Assembly: GCA_002118135.1 (NCBI GenBank) | Contig: BDIU01000207.1 | Coordinates: 93,443-157,442 of the forward strand | From: Trebouxia sp. TZW2008 | Taxonomy: Eukaryota; Chlorophyta; Trebouxiophyceae; Trebouxiales; Trebouxiaceae | Direction: 5' to 3' | Length of the DNA stretch: 64,000 nt | Shown here: in pieces, positions 44,534-56,800 of the stretch | How positions within the stretch are numbered: the first letter of the stretch is position 1 | Layout of the letters: every line of letters starts with the position of its first letter | The notes under the pieces: model-generated | Told to the model about the DNA's origin: nothing | Databases searched by the model: none | The model's input: only the letters and a program-made list of their open reading frames with translations | Position numbers and translations under genes: made by a program

Positions 44534-46426
44534 CCTGCGGAGCAATGCAACAATTTAATCCCTCAAATGTCTCATTGACAGTGTGACCAGTGCAGTACTG
44601 CCATCACTCAAATTTATCATGTGAACTTCAAGATAAGTGCAGTTCTCTAATTACTCAAGTGACTCAACATCTTGCATGATCTATGCCTTATTTTCACCAT
44701 CCACGTGTGTCATTGCCTGCGTGATTAGGGCGGTACCTTCATCACTCAAGTGTAATGTTAGCTTGATGTGCATTGTTAGCCTGTGGATCAGTGCAGCACT
44801 TTCACCACTCATGTGTATCATCAGCTTTATGTGTAATATCAGCTTGTGGATCAGTGCAGTAACCTCCCCCCCTAAGAAGTGTGTCATTAGCTTGATGATT
44901 AGTGCACGACTTTTGCCACTCGAGTGACTCGTTGGCCTGCATGAGTAAAGCACCTAGTGTCATCACTCAGGTGTATTGTTAGCTTCACAATCAGCACAGT
45001 CCCTTCAAGCTGAAGTCGCTGACTAGCAGTGACCATTGACTGTTAACAGTGATTATCACTGCTGTGCCTGTAGCTGCGTTGCTTCGTGTTTGGCATCTAC
45101 CACGTGGTGCTATGCAAATGTTGTTCACAATGTCAATGCTCCTGGTCATGCATTGAGCCAGGTCACATGAGTCTTGATCATTCTCCTACCCCGCTTGCAT
45201 GATACGTGCTGCATCTCACAATTTGCAATGCTCCTGGCAATATATTGACCCAGTTCACATGAGTCTCGACCATCTGACTTGCACGATACATGCTGCACCT
45301 CACCATAAGTAGTGCACATCAGAAAGTTGCCGTCAAAGAAGGTTGAGTTTGCATGAGCGGAGGCTACACTCAGGTCAGTGACTGTCTTCATGCTGCTTTC
45401 AGGGACACTACTGATGAGTGAGTGTCTTCATTTGTGAAGCAAGAAACATGATCATCATTCACGTGTGGCGTCCAGGCACCTGATGCAAATGAAGGAGCAA
45501 GACGGGAGAAGGGAGGCAAGAACTTTGTCAAGCATCTTTTCCGCCCTGCGCAGCCAGGCAGTGGCTGACTCTTGATAGAGCTTTGCAGCAGCATAGCTTT
45601 GGTTCCCAAGAGAATTGTTTCTATGTTTAATTGCCCTTGCTCAGAGGTACCAGTGCAGTGATTGTCCTTGTGTCCTTACCTCAACAAGTGTCTTGATACA
45701 GAGAAGCTGATGTAGAGGTTTGCAGGACTGTTGTACAGCAACAGCAGCAGGAGTATGTTCAAGTTGGACAAACCAGAAAGCTTGAAAGCTTAAATATTAG
45801 CCACCGTGAATCTGCGAGCGTTGTGTACATGCTGTGGTGTATAGTATGGGGTGAGACATGATAATCCGACCCTGTGCTGAGAGTGCTTGTCCTGCTGTTG
45901 TTGTCACTGTTTGCAATAAGTCTCAAGTTGCACATTGAATGGATGGTTGGTTGCTGCGCTTGAGCTGCCCTTTCTCAAGCCAGGATAACATGCACTGATG
46001 TCAGGGTGTGGGTGCTGAGATGTGTGTTCTACTAGAACAGTTCCAGCTCATGGAGCTCGTTTTGCGGTAAATGTTGTATAGCATGCAACAGTTCTGTATC
46101 AGTACTGTAACAGTGTTCTATACTGTAAGGCTCTTGTCTTGCCCCACCCTATGTCTACTAAAGCACGTTCATCAGAAACTGCATTCTAGCAATGCAGAAG
46201 TTGTCATGACGGTCCTGACCTAACCATCTTCTTCTCCTCGAAGCTGAGCAGCGCTGCAAGCCCGGTTTAGCATGCAGAGCGTGATCTGGACGTCGCCAGC
46301 GCCACACAGCTATCAACGCGGCTGCTGAAGTTCTGCGGACCAGCAGCGGTGTTGCTCAGCTGTGCAGATTATGAGGTTGAAAGCTGACAGCTGCAGGTAG
46401 ATCTGTGACTTGACCGAGCGATCACT
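44534..46426. other. 1.9 kb between dynamin-like gene and SPT4
   Basis: Bases 44560-44980 hold several imperfect copies of a ~65-bp unit containing ATCACTCAAGTG and TGTTAGCTTGATGTG. TGTAA motifs, possible poly(A) signals for the dynamin-like gene, occur at 44751-44755 and near 44829. About 45140-45310 has a two-copy repeat (GTCACATGAGTCTTGATCAT). No further gene is seen; SPT4 promoter elements are not recognisable. Confidence 0.45.
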
Positions 46427-47086
46427 ATGGAGGGTGCCGCTGACGTGCCACGGGAGTCTGGCAAGAACATGTGCGCATGTATGTCTTGCAAGCTAGTCAA
46501 GACTTTTGGTCAGGTACGCTGCATGCTTTGCCTTGTCAAGTCCTTAACGCCTGTGACAGCAAGTGCCAAGTTGCTACGTGCTTGCAGTTCCTGGAACGTG
46601 GTTGCGAAAACTGCCAATATCTCAATATGGACGGCGACAGCAATCGTGTGAGTGACTGCACTACAGTCAATTTCACAGGGTGAGCAGCTGATGCTTCTGC
46701 AGTGCTTTGGCTCCTGAGCACAAGTTGCAACGTTTCCTGCCATGCACATCTCTCAGCTGATGCCTTTGAAAGCTTGGGTTGGAGCATGCTGAAGGCGCTG
46801 CCTACGAATAGGATCAACTTACGTCTTGTGTGCAGGCTTATAGCCATCATGGATCCAACTGCAAGCTGGTCAGCCAAATGGCAGCATGCCTGTAAGTAAC
46901 GCTGCTAACATTTGAACTTGACACCTAGCACAGTCACCAATAGCTCGATCGTGTTCTTTTGTTATGGTGACATTGTGTTGCACTGCAGCTAAACATGTAC
47001 CTGGATGCTATGCGCTGGACGTCCAGGGCGTTGTGCCAGAGCATGTGGAAGATTTGATACAGGACAGACGATATGCAAGGCACTAG
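46427..47086 (+). CDS. SPT4: Transcription elongation factor SPT4
   Basis: The small zinc-finger subunit of DSIF (SPT4-SPT5), which binds RNA polymerase II and promotes processive elongation. Four exons: 46427-46513, 46588-46679, 46836-46891 and 46989-47086, 110 residues with closed phases; introns are 74, 156 and 97 nt. Zinc ligands are CMSC (18, 21) and CENC (35, 38). The conserved FxxxGCENC, DCTTVNFTGLIAIMDP, SWSAKW and VPGCYAL blocks are all present. The protein is close to the usual family length (about 115). The N-terminal ten residues are extra. A TGTAA at 47106-47110 may be a poly(A) signal. No exon-edge echoes occur in this short-intron gene. Confidence 0.95.
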
Positions 47087-47817
47087 AGACAACAGTCAGA
47101 CTGCCTGTAACAGCAGGAGCCTGCGTATTTGCAGTGACTAATGTGCAGTTTACTCAATCTGCCATGAGGCAGGTGCGCCTTGAAGCAGCAATCAAAGCAC
47201 CATGCGCATGTTGGCAGACACATGTGCAGGCTCTTGTACGACCTGACATGGTTAACATTAGTCAGCATTTCTGACTGAATTGTTTTAGGCGCCAGATGAA
47301 AGGCGTGACATCTAGCAATGCAAAATTGCCATGGGACCATGTACAGCTTTGCAGGCAGCAAAAGTGTGTCACAGTCTCTGGATTTTATTTGAATAGAGTG
47401 TTTCAGCCAATGTATGTTGCCCATCTTCACATTTCAGGAATTGCAGCTGGATATGACATGCATCGTAGCTGCTGATTATGCCAACACCAACGCCTTACAT
47501 GTCTGTTTGGTTGCACTGCAAGGCAAACTTCATCACTCTTCATGTTTAGCTCCTAGGGGTATGCAAAATCAAGGGGGGCGCTCCTCTGCATCCTGAATCA
47601 GGTATTACATTGCGCATCAGAAGTGCATTGTCGAGGGAGGCAAGGGACAGCATTGTACGACACAGCAACAGACTGCTGCATTTGAAAGCCTATGTGTGTG
47701 ATCACGCTACAGCCCTGGAGATCCATTCGAAATAGTCATACAGCTGTAGCTGGCTAGCGCTGCTGATATGCAATGCTGAAGCTTTGTGTGCCAGCTGATA
47801 GAGTGCACAGATCTCTA
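47087..47817. other. Convergent intergenic region between SPT4 and the J-domain gene
   Basis: It contains the 3' ends of both genes. On the minus strand TTACA (TGTAA) at 47605-47609 lies about 210 nt after the J-domain stop. Nothing else is recognised. Confidence 0.45.
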
Positions 47818-50800
47818 TCAGCTCACTTCCCTAGGAAACAAGTCAGGCACAAACAGACCAGCGCCAGCTCGAGAACCAGCATTACTGGCACTTCGATGTG
47901 ATGGGAACTGAGCCCTTGACCCATGAGATGTGTTGCCATGCTGGTAGCTTGTCTGATGAGCATGTGGGTGGCTATGCCCTTGATGCATCAGCTTCAAAGC
48001 ATCTGCTTCAGACATCAGGTGTGTGGACTGCATCCCAGGTGCCTGCATCAGTAGACAGCACAACATCAGTAGAAGTTGATGCACTCGCTTCAGCAACTTC
48101 ATGATGCAAGAGTGTAGGTAAGGCCTTTTTGGGAACGGCAGTGACAGGGCATGCCATTTCAATTTGATCCTAGACACTCAAGACCTGCTGTGCCATCCGT
48201 CTACAGCATAACACAGTGTCTTGCACTTGCAAGTCATTGACAAACAAAAACAAGGACCTCACTCATGACAAGCTCACTGTACATGCCAGTACAGCATTGA
48301 AGTTGAGCAGAGCCAGAACCTGTTGCATGCGTGCGCATTGTGACATGGCTTCTAGGAATAGCAAGCGGCAAGTTCTAAGCCAGCTGACAAGCATCACCTC
48401 ATAGCTGTCCTGTTGCTGCTGATGAGCAGATGCGGGCCTGTCGGACTTCCATTGTTGGCCACCCCTCTTTCTACCCCTGCCGCCACCCTTTCCTCTTCCT
48501 CTGCCCTGCCCATCCCGCTGCCTCTGATCACTGTCTATGGGTGCCATCCACTTGGATGACTCATCAGCACGTGCCTCAGCCGCATGGCCATTCTCTGCTG
48601 GATGACCGATGACTTTCTGATCAGGAAGATCATCATCCCAGCCAGACGCTGCTAGGGGCTGTGACTGAGGCTGTCGGGGGAAGCCCTGGCGCTGTTGCGA
48701 GTAGTCCTGGGGCTGCTCTGTGTAGCCCTGGGCAGGGTTGTTGCCCTGACCAATGCTAGAGACCCTATTTTGCTGAGGCTGTTGCCTGTTTTGGCTTGAG
48801 TGCTGCTCATGAGGTGAGCCATGATGTGCTCTGTATTGTGCAGGCGGTCTATATGGCTCGTAAGAGCTGTTGTACATGGCGCCGTACGCGTCTGCATTGA
48901 GGGTGTGAGGATCATGGTGATCACGCGAGTATGACTGATCATGACTGCCATCTGTGTATTCCGGCGCTTTATTAAGCCTCTCCAGGTAGCCAGATTGGGC
49001 AATGCGCTGGGATGAGTCACCATTGTCAGCTGCATGGTGACCAAATCCTGTAAGGTCTGCAGAATTGGCAGGGTAGCTCCCTAAATTTGCCGGACTGAGG
49101 TCATAAGGGTCATAGCGCCGAGCTGGAGGCGCATTATAGGCATGCAGATCCTGCAATGACTGACGCCCTTGATACTGATCATCCTGGATCTGGCTGGCAT
49201 CATCATAGCCGGCGCCAGGATGATCTTTATGGTGATTCATGAGCGGACTCTGGCGATTATACAAATGTCCAGGCTGCTGATTGGCCACAGAAGAATCAGT
49301 CCCCTCCTGATTCCATTTGTCAATGCTTGCTTTCTGGCGCTCAGCTTTGCGGATGTCTGCACCCGTTAGCTTGTCATGATGAGCCAATGAGGCTATTGTC
49401 AGACCACTCCTGAGACAACAAAGAAATTCTGGTCAGTCTGCAGCTAGTTAATGATGATATTGACACGTCAGTTTTTGAGCAAGAACATCACACAGTCAAA
49501 CTATCAGCTTGTCATGGTAAGCCAATGAGACTTTTGTCAGACCGCTCCTGAAACAAGAAAGACACCCATTCAGGCTGTCAGCTTGAGAAGATGAGCTCCT
49601 GCCGCTGTTTTCAGACCACTCCAGACATTACAATGTCACTCGGTCAAATGGTAAATAGGTCATGAAGACCTGATCTGGCCAGAGTGAATAGCGCCAATGG
49701 CAGCATGCCCTTGCCAGCTTGGCTCTGAATGCCACGAAGAGCAATTCAACTGCTCACCTGTAGCTGTCAGGTGTTGGTTCCCATTGGGTTTGGCCAGGGG
49801 CAACAGGCTCACTTGCATTGTGCCCTTGCCAGCTCAGCCCTGGAATGCCAGGGCGCTGCTCATAGCCCTCCTCGCCCCACTTGCCCTCACGATAGCCGCT
49901 GTCCTGATTAGGCGCGTCCCAGCCGCCCTACAGCGTTTCATACACACATGAAGAAGAAGATTTTACTTGTGCATGCTTGCTGTGCTGAATCTGTGACTCA
50001 GTCAGGTCTCACTAAAACCTAAAGCGCTCGGTGAACAATCATGGCAAACAGGTATGTACAGATGCCATGCATTGCAATTCTTGTTACAAACCTGATTCAA
50101 GCTCTGGTGTTGCTCTGGCTGATGCTCAGAGGCAGCATTTGGCACATCCCAGAAGTTGTGACTTTGGTTCTGAGTAGGCTGCTGCCAGGAGCCCTGCTGC
50201 TGGGGTTGTTGCCAGCTGCTCTGATATTGGGGCTGCTCCCAACTGCCCTGCTGGGGCTGATCAGTGCTGTCCCGCTGCTTGGTGTGGGTCCAATCATTCT
50301 GAGGCTGTCGCCAGATGGCCTGCTGCTGGGGCTGGTCCCAGTCTTTCTGGTAGGACTGATCCCAGCTGCCCTCCTGCTGCAGCTTGGGATGATTAAATCG
50401 GCCATGTGACTGCTGCAAAATGCCCTGGTGCTGGAAGTCCTGGCTGTAGTCAGCCTGTTGCTGGGGCTGTTCATGAACACCCTGGTGTTGGGGCTGCTCC
50501 CAGCTGCCCTGGGGCTGGTACCGGGGCTGTTCCCAACTGCCCTGGGGCTGATGCTGGGGCTCTCGCCAGCTGTCCTGGGGCTGCTGCTGAGACTGTTGCC
50601 AAGTGCTCTCTTGCTGGGTGCCTTTCTCTGGCTGGCCCCATTGACCATCTTCTTTCTGTGCATTCCCATTCCACCGCTGCTGCTCTTGCACAGGGTCTTG
50701 CAGCTTGGTTGGCGCAGGGTTTAGCCAATTGGTCTGGTCTTGAGCAGGGTTGGGCCAGTTGCCCTGGCTCTCAGCAGGGTTTTGCCAATTGGTCTGGCTG

Positions 50801-53800
50801 GTTTCAGCAATTGGCTCAGTCGCTTGATCATCAGGATCTGTATCCCAGCCGTTTTGTTTGCCAACTGCCCAGTTATCCTGTTTCAAATGGTTGGCTGGGC
50901 GCTGATTTGAGCCATCCCAGCTGACCTGGTTCAAATTCCTGCCCTGCCCTGAGGCTGTTCCAGATGGCCCTGCCCTTGTGGAGGGCTGCTGAGGCTTTGC
51001 AGCGGCAGATGAAGAAGAGGTGTCCCTGTGCTGCTGAGGTTTTGGGGCTGCCAGGGGGGGGCGGGGAGGGGTGGCAGGGGACCCGCCGGGCAGGGAGGGA
51101 AACTTGTCCTCGTCTAACTACAAAATCAACATCCAACGCGACTTTAGCATGCCGAGTTGCTCTTGTGATGATGCATAAGCCCCTCCTGTCATCATCGCCA
51201 TTTAGGTAGGTTGTAAGGAGGTTCTATGACCCGAGGTTCACAGAGGCAATGGACCGCCGCTAAACAATGCGTGAGCAATTGCTGTGACAGCTATCAAAGC
51301 TAAAATCATGATTGCGGCCCTGATGACTGGAGCTTTGATGATTCACGTGACTGCTACAGTTACTCTCCTTGCAGCAGGTAGCTTGCTTGCAAACATGCAA
51401 CAATAGCTTGGAGATTCAACCAAGTCCATAAATACAAATGCCAGGATCAATTTTGCATGCTGAAGGCAATTTTGAGTCAGGCAGCACTTACAGTCAGGGT
51501 TGCATCTGGCGGGGCTCGCCTATTCTCTTCTTCATACATGCGCATGGACTCCTCCAGGGCCTGACTGATCTGAATTGCCTCCTGTGACAACAATTGACAA
51601 GTACGCAATTGCATTGAATTTTGCCTCACTGACTTACGAGTGAGTACATGCGCATGGAGCCCTTCAGAGCCTGGTTGATCTGTGTTGCCTCCTCTGACAA
51701 GACAAAGCTTGTGAGCGGTTGGCCTAAATTTCTCAACTACACTGGGTGATCAAACAGATTGCCTGCTGGTACAATTTGAGCAATCATTCACTAATTCAAG
51801 TGCTTAGTATGGTCGCCTCCTGTGATGATACATGGAAAATCAAGCAACTGAGAAGATCAGAAATACATCCAACTGGCGGTTAAACGCCCTGAGTGGCTGT
51901 AGCATATGCGTGATCAGACAGTCAGAAGGACAAGCTTCCAGCAAAGCCCTAAGGCTCACCTGAATATTCAAGCGCTCCCTGTCAGCTGCTGAAAGACCCA
52001 GTTCTGACTGCGCCCAACTGCCCTCAGCCCCACTAGCAGCAGCCTGATTAGGCCTGTGCTGCGTCTGAGGCCTGGCAGCAGCAGCCTGATTAGGCATGCG
52101 CTGGGCAGGGCCTTGTCCAGGCAGCCCTAGGCCAAAGTCTCTTGCCCCTGCTGAGTAAGGAGGTGGGGGTGGGGTTGTGGTGGGGGCCTGTCTCTGGGCC
52201 TGGGTGGGGTAGGCGTTGGGCTGATGTGACCTGTTCTCCTGCTGGTGCACAATAGCTGAAGTCATTTGCTGCATTCTCACTGCAACAACTCCTTGAGCAA
52301 CTGCTGCAAGAATAGCTGCAGGTGAGAATGAACCCTGCCACTGCCACTGGCAAAAGTGATGGGTTGACAGCTCACTGGCAACATTGCAAGGGCAAGCTAG
52401 GCAGTTAGTTACACTCACAACAGAAGAAGAAACTGATCTACCTTCTGCTCAGATGCAGGCTCGCTGTTCTCTGGCTGTAGAGGCGCCTTCTTATGCTTGT
52501 TGCGCTTCTTCTTGGCCTTCTTGGCCTCAGCTTCCTGAGCAGCTGCTGCTTTAGGAGCCTGCAGCTTGGCTGTCTCTGCAGCATACTCAGCAGCTGCTCG
52601 CTCAACTGCTGCAGCTCTTGCTGCTTCTTTCTCTTGCTCAGCCTGCATTTGCAGCACCCCATGGAATGTTACAAACAAGTCTGTAGAGGTCTCAGTAGCT
52701 GCTGGCTTGACTGCTGCAGTGCTGCCTTTCAGCAAGCAAGTGTTGGGTCACAAGTGAGGACCTGAGGTGATTCTGCATTGAAGCCAGACCAGCAGCATGC
52801 AGGTGATTGCACACCTGAATAGCAGGCTATCTATCTGTGCAGACATGGCAGCATGCCTGGTCAGCGCCTGCTGGTTGAAGGATGACAGTTTGCGGCACCA
52901 AGGGCGTACAACTGTTTCACCGCAACTTCATGTAGTGCGTAGCATTTTTGGATTGAGCATCATCAAGAACGTACAAGTCATGAAACACACCTTCAGCTGT
53001 TCAATGGCAGCTTGCTCATCAAATGCCGCCTGCTGGGCAGAGACACCAGTGGACTTCTTCTCCCCCTTCTTCTCCGCCGATTTCTTCCGGCTCTTCTTGG
53101 AAGCTGCTGCAGCAGGTTGGGCAGCGGCAGGTGCGTTGGCAGGTGCTGCTGCCTGCCCCACTGTGACATACTGTGACTCAACGCTCCACTCACCCCATAC
53201 AATCTTGCTTGGGGTGGGGTGCTGCCCTGCATGTTCAAGTCAAATATTGATATAGACATAGATATAGATATAGATATAGATTCAGACAAAATTATCGGAG
53301 CATGTAATATGATTTTGGACAGACCTTTGCTTGAGGTTGAGTGATGCCCATTTGGTCAACTCAACATTGTGATTTTACAATCCATGTCGTTCATCATACA
53401 CTTTTCACATTGAAGATAAAGGTTATTGAGCATGATGCATAATACAAGCCAGCTATGCACACATGACATTCACTGATGCACACCACAAAACACTCTTGCA
53501 CACTGCAATCTAGTTCTGCACGTTTCAGGCAAATCATACACGATGCAAAGTCTTTAAGATCGCGACATGCCAAGCACACACCTTGCTGGTGTTTTAAAGC
53601 CATACTTTGTCCCCGGTTGCACATGTACACATCACTGGCCAAATGCTGTTCTGCTGTTGTTTGATGATGCAAACAGAAAGTCAACAATGTACAATGCAAA
53701 GCTTGCATGAACTTGATGAGTGACTGCCCACCTGCCCGTGCTTTGAAAACATACTTGGTGCCAGGTTGCAGGCGCTCACACACCACTGGAGACTCACTGT

Positions 53801-56800
53801 TCTTCCCTTGCTTGACAATCCAGTTGGGATCATGCAAAGCATGGTATGACACTTCCCACATGCCTGAAGCCTGCAGCAACACTGACAAGTCAAGATATGC
53901 ACAAACTATCAAACAAGCACTGATCTTCTCTTGCGTGACAATCCAGTTGGGGATCATGCAAGGCATGGCATGAGACTTCCCACATTCCTGACACCTGTAG
54001 CACCAATGAGCAGTCAGATATGAGGTGCAGCCAGCTGAAATCCTTTGATAACATACTTTGTCCTTGGCTGCAGATGCACACACAACACTGGAGACTCACT
54101 GTTCTTCCCTTGCTTGGCAATCCAGTTGGGATCAGGCAAAGCATGGTATGACACTTCCCACATGCCTGAAGCCTGCACCAACAAAGGCCAGTCACATGGC
54201 TTTGTGATAGCTGCTCATTCTGCCAATTTAACATGCAAAGGTGGCAAAGCTTGCCTGAGATCATTGCATTCTCCTAGCCAAAGTTGTTGAGATTGATGAC
54301 TCAGCGCAGTTCACAATGCTGGAGATGGACAGTGCACAGGACGCTTCACACAGCACTGTACAGATCTGCTCAGTTGTGCTGATTTACACCAAGGGTGACA
54401 TCAGATCAAGAAAAGCATGCCTGAGATTCTCTCTTCCTAGCCAGATTCAGTGAGATTGATGACTCAGTCCTGTCTGCCATTGTGGGCCGGGGCAGCTTTG
54501 GCAGCTGTTTCCGTACTTCTTCTTCATGCTGAGCAGCAATCTCCTCTGGTGTGGCCTTGGGGATTTTGGCTGCCTGTGCACACCATATTTGTGTGTTGCC
54601 CGTGTCAATGTCTTGGTGACGTGAGAATCTGGTGTGGCATGCACGGTGCAAGCAGCATGTGTAGAACTAAAATCTCTGATTGATAGGCTGTATTACCATG
54701 GTACTTGATGCGCAGGCTATGTCAGTGTGTGCAAGACCATTGTAGGTGAAGCAAGCTGTCTCAACATATGCAGGACCCATGTGTGTGATGCACAGAAATA
54801 TCGGGGTTTGCAGACCCAGAGTATCTTATGCAAAAACAATACCAAGGTTTCGGCTGCACAGACTTAGGTCATCGATGCACAGAGCAAATGATGTATGTGT
54901 GCATAATCAAGTCCAGTCTTGCCTGAGCTTGCTGCCGCTGCCTGCGCTCCTCCCTAGCCACACGCTCCTGCTCAGCACGCTCTGCACGCTTGCGGTTCAT
55001 CTCAGCGTTGGCTGCTGCCTCCTGCAGCAACATCACATACTGTCATCAGGAAAAAGACAAAGCGTGTGGCAAGCAGTGGATGGTAGAAAGGCACTAGGCT
55101 GTTGTAGTTCAGCTCCTGTTTGTCTCCTGGCGCAACACCACACACTGGCATTGTGATTGAGGGAGACACAGCATGCTGCGAGCCTTTAAGGCTTGTAAAG
55201 GCATCAGACTTTTGCAACTTAACAACTCCATGGCTGCTCAGCACGCGTACAGTTCATGTCAGGGTTGGCCGCTGCCTCCTGCAGCAACATCCAGTGCAAT
55301 TTGTTGCTGCTCAGCCCTTGTCACAGTAAGTTGAGGTTGTGACACTGGCTGAGGCACAGAGCATTGGCAATCAGACCTAAAAGCTGCACCTTCTTGTGTA
55401 CAGGCCCAAGCCAACCTGGATGGAAAAATATCAGGCTTGTCATCAGGTGTTACCGGCACGCACCTTCTGACAACGACATGCCCAGTGCTCTCTGTCATTC
55501 ATGCTCAGCCCTTGTTACAGTAAGCTGACGTTGTGACACTGGCTGAAACACATAGCATTGATAGTCAGACCCGAAAGCAGCATTGTCTTGTCTACATGCA
55601 CAAGTAAACCTTGAAAAGAGGTATCAGGCTTGCCATCACATGTTGTCTACACGTACCTTCTCACGACGGCGTGCCAGGCGCTCAGCTCGCCTGTCTCTCT
55701 GCCATTGCTGCTCAGCTCTGTGCTGCTCAGCTCTGTTGTACTGGCTGTGGTAGTAGTCATCATCGTCATCATCCTCGTAAAGCTCAAACCCATCATCGGT
55801 GAAGAAGTTGGTTGACCTGCATAACAGGATTGGTGGTGCTCAAATTCAAAGTTTGAGTTGTCAAAAAGTACTCCACCTTAATACTGAATAAGTCAATATT
55901 GATCAGTACTGCTTTGATGATGAGCAGTATCAACTTGGCTATTGTGTTTCCATAACAGGTGCTGCGTAAGTAAGGCCAGACTCCATAGCGCTGTGAACAC
56001 ATTGGTATGTGACCGTACGAGCCAAAACGTTGCTGCACTCTCGGAAGTAAAGAAACTGCCAACAAATGTAAGTGTGTCATTCAGTGTGTGATATGTAGGG
56101 CAGAGGGCCATGGAAATGCTGTAAAGCATGCTGCTGACAGAAAACTGTGCTTAATGGTGTGCATAGCTGTTGCTTGCTTCCTGAAAAGTGATCCTGAATT
56201 AAGCTGCAAAGTAGGAACGGCATGCTTTGCAGCTGTCTGACATGTCACCGGATTCCACCAGAGACACAGGGACCACTGCCTATACAGCCAACAGGGCTGC
56301 CCCCCCCTTCTGTTGAAGCATAAAAAGATGTAAACAGACCCCTAGCTCCCATGTAAAGCAGGAAAGATGTGCTGTGCAGCTGTTTTATGCATGACCTGCT
56401 GCCACCACAGACGCTGTAACCTGCAGCAACTTTTGGATTACAGACAGCGTGTCATACAGCTGTCTGACACTTTACCTGCTGCTTCCACTAAAGACACTGG
56501 GACCGCCCCCCGTGGAGCCAAAGGGGCTGCCCCCCATGAAGGTGAAACCAAACCCTCCACCCCCAGGGAAACTCCTCGGCGCTCCATACCCTCCTCCCCG
56601 CATGCCTCCCATTTGCCTCTGCATCCTGTGATGACAATCAAAACGATCTGTACACTTTCACAGAAATGGAGAATCTTGTCATTTCCAGCACATTTGCTGG
56701 GTATGTATAGCACAAGTCTTGACTGGCCAGGCTGGCTTGTGAGGCAAGTTTCAAACATGCTGATGACATCTGGTACAAGTTGGCTTGGTACGGAAGTGTT

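Noticed and set aside
50041..50924. Leu/Gly/Ala-rich frames on the plus strand
   Set aside because: Antisense to the Gln/Trp repeat exon of the J-protein; the sense strand has continuous phase with 15 other exons.
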